From NCBI GenBank assembly GCA_030645455.1, contig JAUSNA010000031.1, positions 1 through 36,114 of the forward strand: a stretch of 36,114 nt of DNA, read 5' to 3'. The DNA is from Candidatus Levyibacteriota bacterium. Lineage in GTDB: Bacteria; Patescibacteriota; Microgenomatia; Levybacterales; GWA1-39-11. The notes below the pieces were generated by a model. It searched no databases, had not been told where the DNA came from, and worked only from the letters and a program-made list of their open reading frames with translations. This document shows, piece after piece, positions 1 to 7,835 of this stretch. A program made the position numbers and the translations under genes. The stretch's first letter is position 1. Every line of letters starts with the position of its first letter.

Positions 1-637
1 AGCTAGTGACACTTTTAACAACAATCGTATCTCTTATGATCGTATAGTCTTTTGCCTCTTTTTCTTTTGCATGTATCGCAGTAATTGTCACCTTTGTACC
101 CTTTTTACCACGGATATTGTCTACAGCTTGACCTATTGTCCAGCCTGCCGTAGATTTTCCGTCTACTCGTAGTATTGTATCTCCGCTCTTAATACCGGCT
201 CTCTCCGAAGGAGACCCGTCGAGGGGCGCTACAACAATTATTTGACTCTGATCATTTTGGGAAAGTTCGGCTCCAATGCCGGAGAACTCTCCCGACAATT
301 GTTCTTTAAATTCAGTATTTTGCTTTGGTGGGAAAAAAGCCGTATAAGGATCTCCAAGACTCTCAACCATACCACCGATCGCTCCATTCACCATCTTTGT
401 GGCATCAATTTTTGACTTATCAAAATACATTAAATTTAATTTCTCTACAACATCATAAAAAACACGCATATCAAGAGACTTGGGATCTGGAGGATTTTGA
501 TTGGTAATACCAATTATGGGTTTGTACTTTTCCCACTTTGCGGAAATCTTGTAATTACCCAAAATGTATCCAATCCCTATGGAAATAATTACGATAACAA
601 GTAGCTGGAATACGCGAAGTTTTAATTGAGTTCTCAT
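1..637 (-). CDS. S41-family C-terminal processing protease, N-terminal part
   Basis: The visible 212 codons start with a short basic segment and one hydrophobic membrane span (LLVIVIISIGIGYILG). A region typical of S41 proteases follows (VFYDVVEKLNLMYFDKSKID, then MVESLGDPYTAFFPP), and then a PDZ domain with GIGAEL and SPSERAGIKSGDTILRVDG. The family cleaves C-terminal tails of envelope proteins with a Ser/Lys dyad. The catalytic domain lies beyond the left window edge, so activity cannot be judged. The start at 637 has no clear Shine-Dalgarno site. The gene lies 92 bp downstream of rpsR, in the place where many bacteria have rplI (L9). Confidence 0.9.
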   Translation of the reverse strand, partial: MRTQLKLRVFQLLVIVIISIGIGYILGNYKISAKWEKYKPIIGITNQNPPDPKSLDMRVFYDVVEKLNLMYFDKSKIDATKMVNGAIGGMVESLGDPYTAFFPPKQNTEFKEQLSGEFSGIGAELSQNDQSQIIVVAPLDGSPSERAGIKSGDTILRVDGKSTAGWTIGQAVDNIRGKKGTKVTITAIHAKEKEAKDYTIIRDTIVVKSVTS

Positions 638-729
638 GAATTACAGGAATTACAAACAGTATCAATATTACTATGGATAGAATAAATTCTACAAGAGGCG
701 AAATAATCGGGAGCAAAAACTTCCAACTC

Positions 730-981
730 CTATTCTGCCCTAACAATAAATGGAAGGAAGGCCAAAAGCCGTGCGCGCTTAACAGCAGTTGTCAATTTTC
801 TTTGATGCTTGCTGCATACACCTGTTCTCTGCCTGCTTTGGATTTTTCCGCGTTCTGAAATAAACCTTTTGAGTATTTCATATTCCATAAAATCAGGGTT
901 TCTCTTTTCCTTACAGAAAGAACACTCCTTTACAGGTTCGTGCAGATTTCTTCTTTTTTTAACAATCTTGTTTTTTTTCAT
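730..981 (-). CDS. rpsR: 30S ribosomal protein S18
   Basis: At 83 residues the protein has the usual S18 length. The family core is plain: a CSFCKEK zinc-type pair (C20, C23), then DFMEYEILKRFISERGKI and the basic RQRTGVCSKHQRKL segment, ending in ARLLAFLPF. S18 binds the small-subunit platform next to S6. The start at 981 is supported by a GAGGAA site 5 nt upstream. It is the third gene of rpsF-ssb-rpsR, a widely conserved order. Confidence 0.97.
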   Translation of the reverse strand: MKKNKIVKKRRNLHEPVKECSFCKEKRNPDFMEYEILKRFISERGKIQSRQRTGVCSKHQRKLTTAVKRARLLAFLPFIVRAE

Positions 982-1006
982 ATTCGTTCCTCTAAAGAGA
1001 TTCTAA

Positions 1007-1097
1007 TATTTAATTTCGAATTCCCAAACAAATCTCAATTTTGAAATTTTAAATTCAAAACTTGTTTCGAATTTCGAGCTTAGTGCTTCGAATTTCA
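1007..1097. repeat. AT-rich foldback spacer (rpsR-ssb)
   Basis: The spacer is an imperfect inverted repeat. A left arm with TTCGAATTCCCAAACAA and CAATTTTGAA pairs with a right arm containing TTCAAAACTTGTTTCGAA. No gene is seen. It belongs to a set of similar spacers in this window. Confidence 0.55.
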
Positions 1098-1583
1098 CTA
1101 AAACGGTATATCATCCGGATTTACGTCTTCAAATTCCGCTTTTTCTTCAACTTTTTCCTTCTTAACTTTCTTTACTGGCTTTTCTACCTCTACTTCCTCA
1201 ACCGGTTCCTCGTATGACATATCCGCTTCGTGTACTGCAACTCCTTCTTTTCTTGAGTCAAGGATGATCATATCATCGATCACTATCTCAGTTGTCGTTT
1301 TTTGTACTCCATCCTGACCTGTCCAGCTTCTTGTCGAAAGTCTCCCCTCAACATATACCTTTCTTCCTTTAGTCAATAATTGGGAACATAATTCACCCAA
1401 TTTATTCCATGCTACAATTTTGTGGAAATCTGCTTCTTCTTTCTTATCTCCACTATCTGTTGTCCAACTTCTATTCGTGGCCAACCCAAAAGTACAAACT
1501 CCTGTTCCCTGTGGCGTGTAGCGCAACTCAGGATCCCTGGTCAAATTTCCTATCAATTGTACTCTGTTCAAACTTCGTGCCAT
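1098..1583 (-). CDS. ssb: Single-stranded DNA-binding protein
   Basis: This 161-residue SSB has an N-terminal OB fold (MARSLNRVQLIGNLTRDPELRYTP, then FGLATNRSW, FHKIVAWNKLGELCSQLLTKG and VYVEGRLSTRSW) up to about residue 110. An acidic and Lys-rich linker (VEEVEVEKPVKKVKKEK) follows, then the C-terminal tip DDIPF. In the family this tip recruits replication and repair proteins. It protects single-stranded DNA. The gene sits between rpsF and rpsR as in most bacteria. No Shine-Dalgarno site is seen at 1583, and the spacer upstream is a foldback repeat. Confidence 0.97.
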   Translation of the reverse strand: MARSLNRVQLIGNLTRDPELRYTPQGTGVCTFGLATNRSWTTDSGDKKEEADFHKIVAWNKLGELCSQLLTKGRKVYVEGRLSTRSWTGQDGVQKTTTEIVIDDMIILDSRKEGVAVHEADMSYEEPVEEVEVEKPVKKVKKEKVEEKAEFEDVNPDDIPF

Positions 1584-1586
1584 TTT

Positions 1587-1672
1587 ATTTAGTTAATAGT
1601 TTGTAGTTGGTAGTTTGTAGTTTTTAGAAAAAATTTCTACAAACTATAAACCAAGAACCATAAACTAATTAA
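1587..1672. repeat. AT-rich foldback spacer (ssb-rpsF)
   Basis: The left arm iterates AGTTTGTAG / AGTTGGTAG units. The right arm iterates CTACAAACTATAAACC / AAGAACCATAAACT. The two arms are near-complementary around an AAAAAATTT centre. Differences between arms are mostly transitions. Confidence 0.65.
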
Positions 1673-1944
1673 TTCCTCACTAAAAGATGTCTCAGAACGT
1701 CATCGTGAATATGCACTTTATCTTCAAGCTCTGCAGAAACAGAAACACTCTCAAATTCAAAAAGCACATAATCCCCTTTCTGGTTTCCTTTTACAGGATA
1801 TGCAAATTTCTTTTCTCCAAGCTCAGATATCTTATCATTAGAAATTTTTCCACTCCAGGTTTTTACTTGGCTAAGAAGTTTTTCCTTCGCCTCTTTTTTC
1901 AAATCGCTTTTTAGAATAAGTACCAATCTGTATTTACGTGTCAT
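1669..1944 (-). CDS. rpsF: 30S ribosomal protein S6
   Basis: The protein begins MTRKYRLVLILKSDL and has the S6 pattern of a beta-alpha-beta ferredoxin-like fold. FAYPVKGNQKGDYVLFEF forms the middle strands, and HIHDDVLRHLLVRN is the C-terminal end that corresponds to the family's RHLVV segment. At 91 residues it is a compact S6. I take the start at 1944 rather than the in-frame ATG at 1962, because GAAGGAA lies 6 nt before 1944. It is the first gene of rpsF-ssb-rpsR. Confidence 0.95.
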   Translation of the reverse strand: MTRKYRLVLILKSDLKKEAKEKLLSQVKTWSGKISNDKISELGEKKFAYPVKGNQKGDYVLFEFESVSVSAELEDKVHIHDDVLRHLLVRN

Positions 1945-2041
1945 ACAATTTCCTTCAACCACAACAAAATTAGGGTCAAAGAATCAACATATAATACCGT
2001 ACCTCACCCAAAAATACAAGTAGGAAGTACCCCAATATTAC

Positions 2042-2070
2042 TTGACTGATAAATTTTCGTATAATAAAAT
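2042..2070 (+). promoter_or_regulatory. Promoter of the HtrA gene
   Basis: TTGACT (2042-2047) and TAAAAT (2065-2070) are separated by 17 bp. An overlapping TATAAT lies at 2060-2065. The predicted RNA start is about 7 nt before the ATG at 2084, so the leader would be very short. Confidence 0.5.
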
Positions 2071-2083
2071 ATACACTGATTTC

Positions 2084-3205
2084 ATGAAAAAGCTATTTCT
2101 ACTCCTTATTTTTCTTCTTATTATCGCATTCTCCTGGGACGCTGTCACAAGATCAAATAACCTCTCAGAGCTTATTCCCTCCAGGAGTGAGAAAAAAGTT
2201 GAACTCTTAAAAGAAGAATCCAACGTGATTGATGTAGTAAAAAAAGTAAGTCCAAGTGTAGTTACCATTGCTATTAAAAAACCTCTTACTTCATTTGACA
2301 ACGGACCCTTCTCATATTTCTTTGATACCCCCGAACCAGACGGCGAGGAAGAACAGGAACAGTATATAGGAACAGGATTTGTTATCAAGAAAGAAGGAAT
2401 TATTGTTACCAACAAGCACGTAGTGAATACCCAGACAGAATACACAATAATTGACGAAAAAGGTGATAAATACGAAGTCGATAAAATTTACCGCGACCCT
2501 TCAAATGACATTGCTATTCTTTCTATCAAAAATCCTCCGTCAAAAGACCTTCCGGTTATTACTCTTGGCTCTTCCTCAAATCTACAAGTTGGACAAAGCG
2601 TTATTGCAATTGGTACTGCCCTTGGGGAATTTAGAAACACGGTTACAACAGGTGTCGTCTCCGGACTTGGACGGGGGATTACTGCCGGCAGTAATTTTGA
2701 GGGCTTTACCGAGAGACTTGATAACGTTATCCAAACAGATGCAGCAATAAATCCCGGAAATTCAGGCGGCCCGCTACTTAACGCCCGCGGACAGGTAATT
2801 GGAGTAAATACAGCAATATCTGCACAAGGTCAGAATGTCGGGTTTGCAATACCTATTGATTTGGTAAAAGAATCACTTAATAACTTCAACCAAACAGGTC
2901 AGTTCTCCCGCCCTTATCTGGGCGTAAGCTATAGCCTAATTTCACAACGGGCAGCTCTATTAAATGAAATTCCGCAAGGGGCTCTTATCCAGCAAGTTAT
3001 TCCGGGATCGTCGGCTGCTGAAGCCGAGATCAAGGAAGGAGACATTCTGACAAAAATTGACGGCAAGCAGATCAATGAAACAGATAACACCTTAGCGATA
3101 CTTATTTCAAAGAAAAAGGTCGGCGACACAATTACAATTACTATTTTCCGAGATGGGGAGTCAAAAGACCTTCAAGTGAAATTAAAAGAAGCACCAACAC
3201 AATAA
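2084..3205 (+). CDS. HtrA/DegP-like serine protease with PDZ domain
   Basis: From the ATG at 2084 the protein has 373 residues. An N-terminal membrane anchor (KKLFLLLIFLLIIAFSW) is followed by a trypsin-like S1C domain with the triad His112 (NKHVV), Asp142 (SNDIAIL) and Ser227 (NPGNSGGPLL). One C-terminal PDZ domain follows (RPYLGVSY, SAAEAEIKEGDILTKIDGK). The family degrades or refolds damaged envelope proteins outside the membrane. A TTG at 2042 would extend the frame, but it lies inside the promoter, so 2084 is preferred. An S41 protease lies 1.4 kb away on the other strand. Confidence 0.95.
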   Translation: MKKLFLLLIFLLIIAFSWDAVTRSNNLSELIPSRSEKKVELLKEESNVIDVVKKVSPSVVTIAIKKPLTSFDNGPFSYFFDTPEPDGEEEQEQYIGTGFVIKKEGIIVTNKHVVNTQTEYTIIDEKGDKYEVDKIYRDPSNDIAILSIKNPPSKDLPVITLGSSSNLQVGQSVIAIGTALGEFRNTVTTGVVSGLGRGITAGSNFEGFTERLDNVIQTDAAINPGNSGGPLLNARGQVIGVNTAISAQGQNVGFAIPIDLVKESLNNFNQTGQFSRPYLGVSYSLISQRAALLNEIPQGALIQQVIPGSSAAEAEIKEGDILTKIDGKQINETDNTLAILISKKKVGDTITITIFRDGESKDLQVKLKEAPTQ

Positions 3206-3211
3206 AATTCG

Positions 3212-3298
3212 TATTAGTACAGGCATTAAGTATTTTGCAAAGAACATTTTTTTGTAAACATACTTGATACTTAATTCATAATACTTAATACTATTCTT
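3212..3298. repeat. AT-rich iterated spacer
   Basis: The motif ACTTAAT / ATTAAGTAT recurs in both orientations: ATTAAGTATTTTGC on the left, then TACTTGATACTTAATTC and ATAATACTTAATACTATTC on the right. It makes a loose foldback between htrA and the next gene. Confidence 0.5.
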
Positions 3299-3664
3299 AT
3301 GTCAGACGGAAATTCAATCGGAGGAGCGCTTGCAGATCTTGCTAAAGAAACAGTCAAACAAGTAGCCACAACCCCCTTAGATATCGCAAAAGAAGCCGGT
3401 CAACAGATCGTTGGCCACAACTCGGAGGAAGAAGAACTTAAAAAAAGGGCTGAAAAAATGGCCACTTTTCAAAGAATAAAGCAGATTGAGGCAGAAATGG
3501 CACAAATTCGAAATATCGAAGAACAGAAAAATCAAACTCAAACGAAAAGTATCACCACCCCCTCCCATCTTGAAAAATTCGGACAGTCAAAAACCAAAAA
3601 GATTGATGAAGCCTCACGTCAAGCTGTCGGCCGTGCAGAGCAAGGGAGAAATTTCAAAGGCTAA
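3299..3664 (+). CDS. Small charged protein of unknown function
   Basis: This 121-residue protein has no signal peptide or membrane span. Residues 1-40 are Ala/Gly-rich and could form an amphipathic helix (ALADLAKETVKQVATTPLDI). Residues 44-80 are strongly charged and probably coiled coil (EEEELKKRAEKMATFQRIKQ). The tail is basic and ends RAEQGRNFKG. Its organisation resembles small conserved proteins of CPR genomes, but I cannot name a family with certainty. It lies 93 bp after htrA, beyond a repeat spacer, and converges with the next gene. Confidence 0.75.
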   Translation: MSDGNSIGGALADLAKETVKQVATTPLDIAKEAGQQIVGHNSEEEELKKRAEKMATFQRIKQIEAEMAQIRNIEEQKNQTQTKSITTPSHLEKFGQSKTKKIDEASRQAVGRAEQGRNFKG

Positions 3665-3682
3665 TTATTCGAGCTTGAAAAA

Positions 3683-4798
3683 CTAATCAACCAAGCGTTT
3701 TACAGGTTGCATTTTCCTTTTTCTGCGCACTACTACTTCCTCCGACTCACTCATCTCAATTTCCTGTGGATCCTCGGTCAATCTATCATCAAATTCATAA
3801 CTTGAGTAATCAGGATTTGAATCCCTACGCGTAAGCATGCTTTCCCTAAGCTTTCTAGCAAGCGCTTCTTTTTGATCATGTTCTTCTTGTCTAAATTGTT
3901 CAAATTTTTGCTTTAAAAATTTATATCCCAATTCTCCACTTAGATACATAAGTGCAAGATGCCCGGGATCGTTAGAAGAATCAACAGATGAAAGTAAGTC
4001 ATTCAATTCCTCCGACACCTCAGGATCTGGTGAGGGTGCAACCTTCGCCTTTTCAGACGGAGAAAACCAAAAATATTTTTTTGACATTAGAGCTTCGAAT
4101 TCAGGATACATTAGGCCTACTATTAACAAGCGCATATCTTGATCATAAGTATAATTTGTAGTAAACAACTTCTCACCTTTATACGTAGGTGAAACCCGAA
4201 GTCCTCTAACTTCCAGCTTCAAATCTTCAGGTTTGATGTTTTTTACAAACGAATCATACTTGTCTGTAAACTCATTTTTACGTTCATTTTCCGGATTTTC
4301 ACTAGAAAAATCACTTAAAAAATCTCTGTAGTCTTTTATATATCCATCTACCATTTCGCCATCGTCAATCTGCACACTTTTGGCATTTATGCCTAGATAA
4401 CCTGCGACCGCCATTTCAAAAAGCTTTACCTCTAGCGAGGATACAAATTTTCTATCGTCAATATTTATCCCATTGACACTCGCAAGTCTACTGAATAAGT
4501 CTTTATGAAGTAATATTGCAGATCCATCCTCAGAATTAAACTGCTTAGGCGCAAACACGGCTTCCTTAATATCCTGACCACCCGAACCTAGGACTTCCAG
4601 AATTTTATATCCATTATTAAATGATGCTTCTTCAGCAGCAAGTATTTTTGATTCCGGAACGAACTTTACATGCCCAGCGACATTAAATTGAGGATTTTCC
4701 GCTCCAAAATGTTGCAGAGTCTTTGACGTTGCACTCAATCCGGATTTGATTTGCTCCGGCATTACCGGGGGTCTTAGTGTTTCTCTTCGAAAACTCAT
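3683..4798 (-). CDS. Unknown protein, 371 residues
   Basis: I do not recognise the family. The protein is soluble by sequence: no signal peptide and no membrane span. It is acidic in the middle. A charged, probably helical stretch lies at about 295-325 (FLKQKFEQFRQEEHDQKEAL), and the tail turns basic (VVVRRKRKMQPVKRLVD) after an acidic run. The N-terminal 30 residues look disordered. The coding frame is open throughout and the start at 4798 is the first ATG. It ends 18 bp from the convergent small gene and diverges from hisS. Confidence 0.75.
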   Translation of the reverse strand: MSFRRETLRPPVMPEQIKSGLSATSKTLQHFGAENPQFNVAGHVKFVPESKILAAEEASFNNGYKILEVLGSGGQDIKEAVFAPKQFNSEDGSAILLHKDLFSRLASVNGINIDDRKFVSSLEVKLFEMAVAGYLGINAKSVQIDDGEMVDGYIKDYRDFLSDFSSENPENERKNEFTDKYDSFVKNIKPEDLKLEVRGLRVSPTYKGEKLFTTNYTYDQDMRLLIVGLMYPEFEALMSKKYFWFSPSEKAKVAPSPDPEVSEELNDLLSSVDSSNDPGHLALMYLSGELGYKFLKQKFEQFRQEEHDQKEALARKLRESMLTRRDSNPDYSSYEFDDRLTEDPQEIEMSESEEVVVRRKRKMQPVKRLVD

Positions 4799-4848
4799 AT
4801 GCGTATTATAGGATAGTTATATTAATAAGTCAAAACCTTTTGATTCCC

Positions 4849-4877
4849 TTGTCTGTTACGCCAACAAACGCTACAAT
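4849..4877 (+). promoter_or_regulatory. Promoter upstream of the hisS leader ORF
   Basis: TTGTCT (4849-4854), a 17-bp spacer and TACAAT (4872-4877). The -10 box ends 8 nt before the ATG at 4886, the spacing seen at other likely leaderless genes here. This promoter serves the displaced copy of the hisS start, not the present start at 4950. Confidence 0.5.
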
Positions 4878-4885
4878 ATATAAAT

Positions 4886-4957
4886 ATGAAAATTGAACCA
4901 AGAATCCTTCGGCAAGCTCAGGACAAGCTCTTAGGTGAAAGGGGGATTTATGAATAA
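4886..4957 (+). CDS. Leader ORF resembling a displaced hisS start
   Basis: The 23-codon frame begins MKIEPRIL, almost the same as the present HisRS start MNKIEPRTL. It then runs into a dispersed repeat (4906-4930) and stops at TAA 4955-4957, overlapping the hisS ATG (4950) by 8 nt in another frame. The leader carries the only visible promoter. Translation of hisS could therefore be coupled to it through the GGGGGA site at 4941-4946. It may be a relic of the original start rather than a working peptide. Confidence 0.5.
   Translation: MKIEPRILRQAQDKLLGERGIYE
4906..4930. repeat. Short dispersed repeat with two CAAGCTC units
   Basis: The segment contains CCTTCGGCAAGCTCAGGA followed by CAAGCTC. 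It matches a short repeat type that I know from many bacterial genomes. The direct repeats CAAGCTC lie at 4913-4919 and 4924-4930. It separates the two hisS-like starts. Confidence 0.5.
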
Positions 4958-6176
4958 AATCGAACCACGAACTCTCAAGGGGTTCAGAGACTTCTTACCT
5001 AATGAGGCACGAAAACGCCAATACATTATAGAAATCCTGAAAAAGGTATTTGAGTCCTATGGTTTTGAGCGTTTGGAAACGCCTAGCTTGGAATACGAAG
5101 ACATTTTGCTTGGAAAATATGGGGAAGAAGGCGATAAATTAATGTACCGATTTGAAGATAACGGTGGACGCCGGGTCGCACTTCGCTACGACCAAACAGT
5201 CCCTTTAGCTCGTGTTGTTGCGCAATTTTCAAATACGCTCCCGACCCCATTCAAGAGATATCAAATGCAAAATGTGTGGAGAGCAGACAATACACAAAAA
5301 GGGCGATTTCGAGAATTTCTGCAATGCGATATTGATACTATTTCAAGCGACTCTCCTATGGCAGACGCAGAAATCATTGCTTGCGCAGCCCAAGCTCTAA
5401 AAAAACTTGGGTTTGAAAAATTCAGGTTTTTTATAAATGACAGAAAGATATTTAAGGATATTTCAAATGTAGCAATTGGGGCAATTGATAAGCTTAAAAA
5501 AATCGGAGAAGAAAGGGTTGTTGAAGAACTGGTTACAAGAGGCGAATATGATACATCTGAAAAAGCAACGCAAGTGTTACTTGAAATCAAGCAATCAACT
5601 CCAACATATTGGATTGAAGAAGTAATAAGTAAAGCGAAAAGTCTGGGGGTCGATGAAAATCAGCTTGCTTTTACCCCTACTCTAGCTCGGGGACTTGATT
5701 ACTATACCTCAACTATAATTGAGCTAGAAATTGAGGGATACACTGCAGGATCTGTTGGTGGCGGCGGAAGGTACGACAACCTTATTGGTATTTTTTCCGG
5801 CCAAGACATTCCGGCAGTTGGCTTTGCATTTGGCTTTGATAGGCTAATTGAGGCGATGGAGGAAAAAAAACTATTTCCCCCCGATTTAACAACAACAAAA
5901 GTTTTGGTCACGACCCCCTCTCCCAAATTGTTAACCATTTCATTGAGTATTAGCAATCTGCTACGCTCGAACAGTATAAATACAGAAGTTTGGTTGGATG
6001 AAAATGCAAAACTCGAAAGACAATTCAAATATGCAGAAAAAAAAGATATTTCCTATGTTGTAATTCCGCTTGATAACGAAACGGTTGAACTTAGATCAAA
6101 ATCAAAAAGCGGAAAAATCACAAAAAACAAACTCCGAACTGATCAACTATTGGAGCAATTTAAATATTCGATTTAA
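4950..6176 (+). CDS. hisS: Histidyl-tRNA synthetase
   Basis: This class II synthetase of 408 residues charges tRNA-His. Motif 1 lies around YGFERLETPSLEYED. Motif 2 is NVWRADNTQKGRFREFLQCD, the histidine loop is LARGLDYYTSTIIE, and motif 3 is AVGFAFGFDRLIEAM. A C-terminal anticodon-binding domain follows (VLVTTPSP to the end). I choose ATG 4950, which has GGGGGA just upstream. A GTG at 4935 is in frame but precedes that site. The leader ORF upstream repeats the first residues of this protein. Confidence 0.96.
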   Translation: MNKIEPRTLKGFRDFLPNEARKRQYIIEILKKVFESYGFERLETPSLEYEDILLGKYGEEGDKLMYRFEDNGGRRVALRYDQTVPLARVVAQFSNTLPTPFKRYQMQNVWRADNTQKGRFREFLQCDIDTISSDSPMADAEIIACAAQALKKLGFEKFRFFINDRKIFKDISNVAIGAIDKLKKIGEERVVEELVTRGEYDTSEKATQVLLEIKQSTPTYWIEEVISKAKSLGVDENQLAFTPTLARGLDYYTSTIIELEIEGYTAGSVGGGGRYDNLIGIFSGQDIPAVGFAFGFDRLIEAMEEKKLFPPDLTTTKVLVTTPSPKLLTISLSISNLLRSNSINTEVWLDENAKLERQFKYAEKKDISYVVIPLDNETVELRSKSKSGKITKNKLRTDQLLEQFKYSI

Positions 6177-6224
6177 GAAATATTTCCCACCTAATTCTGC
6201 CACTCTGTGAGGCTAACAATCTAA

Positions 6225-6366
6225 TTTGCATTTCAAGGAATGAGCGTTTGAATTTTGCGGATGAAGTGAAGACGGGGGATTCCTCGTCCCGCCCTGGCGG
6301 GATAGAGGAGGGGGTGAAATCACACACTTCACGAAGAAGCAAAATTAGCGACCCTTGATATGCAAA
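6225..6366. repeat. Nested foldback element, 142 bp
   Basis: Four pairs of arms are nested in order: TTTGCATTTCAAGG (6225-6238) with CCTTGATATGCAAA (6353-6366), 13 of 14 paired; AATTTTGC (6251-6258) with GCAAAATT (6339-6346); TGAAGTG (6262-6268) with CACTTCA (6325-6331); TCCCGCC (6287-6293) with GGCGGGA (6296-6302). No gene lies in the 293-bp spacer 6177-6469. The element could be a MITE-like repeat or an RNA hairpin. Confidence 0.65.
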
Positions 6367-6417
6367 GAGCTTCTGCTTCTCTTGTCGGCACAAGAGAAGA
6401 GAAAAAATTCAGAAAAA

Positions 6418-6444
6418 GGATTGCTTCGTTTCACTCGCAATGAC
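6418..6444. repeat. Dispersed GATTGCTTCG...CGCAATGAC repeat
   Basis: The sequence runs GGATTGCTTCG, a short middle, then CTCGCAATGAC. ATTGC and GCAAT are complementary ends. It is a short interspersed repeat type that I recognise from many bacterial genomes. Confidence 0.5.
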
Positions 6445-6469
6445 AAGAAGAAGTTGATAAACTTTATCA

Positions 6470-7378
6470 ATGAAACTGTCCAAGTCCCAGCTTGCCGTTC
6501 TAGCACTTATCATCGTCAATATGATTTGGGGTGCTGCGCCTCCTATTTTTAAATGGGCGCTTGAGGACATCCATCCCTACACTCTCGCTTTCTTGCGGTT
6601 CTTTCTGCCAGCACTTCTTATGTACCCTTTTGTAAGAGGAAGGCTAAAGGTACACAGGAAAGACTATCTAAATATAATTTATATAGGAATATTTGGAATA
6701 ACGGTCAACATTCTATTCTTTTTTCAGGGACTACTGCAGGCTCCTAGTATCAACGCGTCATTAATAGCAAGTTCAGGACCAATTTTTATCATCCTTTTTT
6801 CTATTTTCTTTCTAAGAGAAAAACTAAAATCAAAACTTGTATTAGGATCTATTATCGGACTTTTTGGGGTTTTACTGGTATTAATAGTTCCGTTTATAAA
6901 AAACGGCAATCTAGTTGCTCTTGGCAATTTATTCTTTCTAATTGCAATGTTTGGTAGCATAATTTCAATTCTTATCACAAGAAAAATTATGAAAAGGAAT
7001 GACCCTATCGCAATTACTTTTTGGGCTTTTTTTATTGGCGGACTCGGGTTTTTACCATTTTTCATAAATGAGGTTAATACATATGGTTTTTTACAAAATT
7101 TGACTTCTCAAGGGATTGTAGGGTTAATATTTGGCATTTTTCTTTCATCTTTGGCTGCTTACTACCTCCAAACATGGGCTCTAAAGTACCTTACGGCAGC
7201 GGACGTAAGCGTATTTACGTACATCGACCCTGTTGTGACAATACTTATTGCAATTCCTCTTCTTGGGGAATTTCCAGATGCGGCTTTTGTTGCAGGAACA
7301 GTTCTTGTGCTCGGCGGGATACTTATTGCCGAAGGGAGACTCCACTACCACCCTTTTCACTTATTCCTAAAGAAATGA
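6470..7378 (+). CDS. EamA/DMT-family transporter
   Basis: This 302-residue membrane protein has about ten hydrophobic segments in two EamA repeats. The first carries IVNMIWGAAPPIFKWAL, FLRFFLPALLMYPFV and INASLIASSGPIFIILFSIF. The second carries ITFWAFFIGGLGF, YLQTWALKYLTAADVSVFTY and ILIAIPLLGEFP. The family exports or imports small metabolites; the substrate cannot be told. A TAAACT box (6458-6463, with extended TG) ends 6 nt before the ATG, which suggests a leaderless start. The stop is TGA. Confidence 0.92.
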   Translation: MKLSKSQLAVLALIIVNMIWGAAPPIFKWALEDIHPYTLAFLRFFLPALLMYPFVRGRLKVHRKDYLNIIYIGIFGITVNILFFFQGLLQAPSINASLIASSGPIFIILFSIFFLREKLKSKLVLGSIIGLFGVLLVLIVPFIKNGNLVALGNLFFLIAMFGSIISILITRKIMKRNDPIAITFWAFFIGGLGFLPFFINEVNTYGFLQNLTSQGIVGLIFGIFLSSLAAYYLQTWALKYLTAADVSVFTYIDPVVTILIAIPLLGEFPDAAFVAGTVLVLGGILIAEGRLHYHPFHLFLKK

Positions 7379-7402
7379 AGCAATCTTTTAAGGTTTGGTT
7401 AA

Positions 7403-7431
7403 TTGCATTTTGAGCACAGATTAAGTATAAT
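7403..7431 (+). promoter_or_regulatory. Leaderless promoter of rpmE
   Basis: A perfect TATAAT (7426-7431) ends 7 nt before the ATG at 7439. TTGCAT at 7403-7408 is a weak -35 with a 17-bp spacer. No Shine-Dalgarno site can lie in the transcript. Confidence 0.65.
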
Positions 7432-7438
7432 AGTCAGA

Positions 7439-7729
7439 ATGAAAGCAACGATACATCCAAAATATTACGATGCAACTGTCACCTGCTCGTGCGGGAACTC
7501 TTTTAATGTGGGTTCAACGTCTGAACGAATTACTGTTGAACTTTGCTACAATTGTCATCCGTTCTACACAGGCCAGCAAAAATTCGTGGACACTGCTTCA
7601 AGAATTGAAAAATTCCAGAAAAAAATGGATGCTGCGCGACCCCTCATTAAAAAAACTCAAAAAGAAGATGCTGGTGATAACCGCCCAAAAACTCTCCGCG
7701 AGATGCTAGAAGCTCTCAAGAAAGGCTAA
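7439..7729 (+). CDS. rpmE: 50S ribosomal protein L31, C-terminally extended
   Basis: The start MKATIHPKYYDATVTCSCGNSF and the pair CxC...CYNCHPFYTGQQKFVDTASRIEKF are diagnostic for zinc-type L31. The first 65 residues are the normal protein. About 30 extra basic residues follow (KKMDAARPLIKKTQKEDAGD...), making 96 in all. The ATG at 7439 is chosen because TATAAT lies 7 nt upstream; the in-frame start at 7403 lies before the promoter. It is followed by prfA, a common pairing. Confidence 0.95.
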   Translation: MKATIHPKYYDATVTCSCGNSFNVGSTSERITVELCYNCHPFYTGQQKFVDTASRIEKFQKKMDAARPLIKKTQKEDAGDNRPKTLREMLEALKKG

Positions 7730-7734
7730 CGCAG

Positions 7735-7835
7735 TTTCCATTTTTCAATTCTCAGTTCTCAATAATTTCTCAATGAATAAATGTATTAATGAAAACTAAT
7801 TGAAAATTGTAAATTGTGAACTGTAAACTATTTAT
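7735..7835. repeat. AT-rich foldback spacer (rpmE-prfA)
   Basis: The left arm CAGTTTCCATTTTTCAATTC and TCAGTTCTCAATAATTTCTC is near-complementary to the right arm ACTAATTGAAAATTG and TAAATTGTGAACTGTAAACT. No gene is seen. Confidence 0.6.

Noticed and set aside
2038-2445. 135-codon minus-strand frame over the HtrA start
   Set aside because: It is antisense to the protease domain with its intact triad, and no ribosome site is seen.
6160-6393. 77-codon minus-strand frame behind hisS
   Set aside because: It coincides with the nested foldback repeat, overlaps the hisS end, and its residues have no protein-like pattern.
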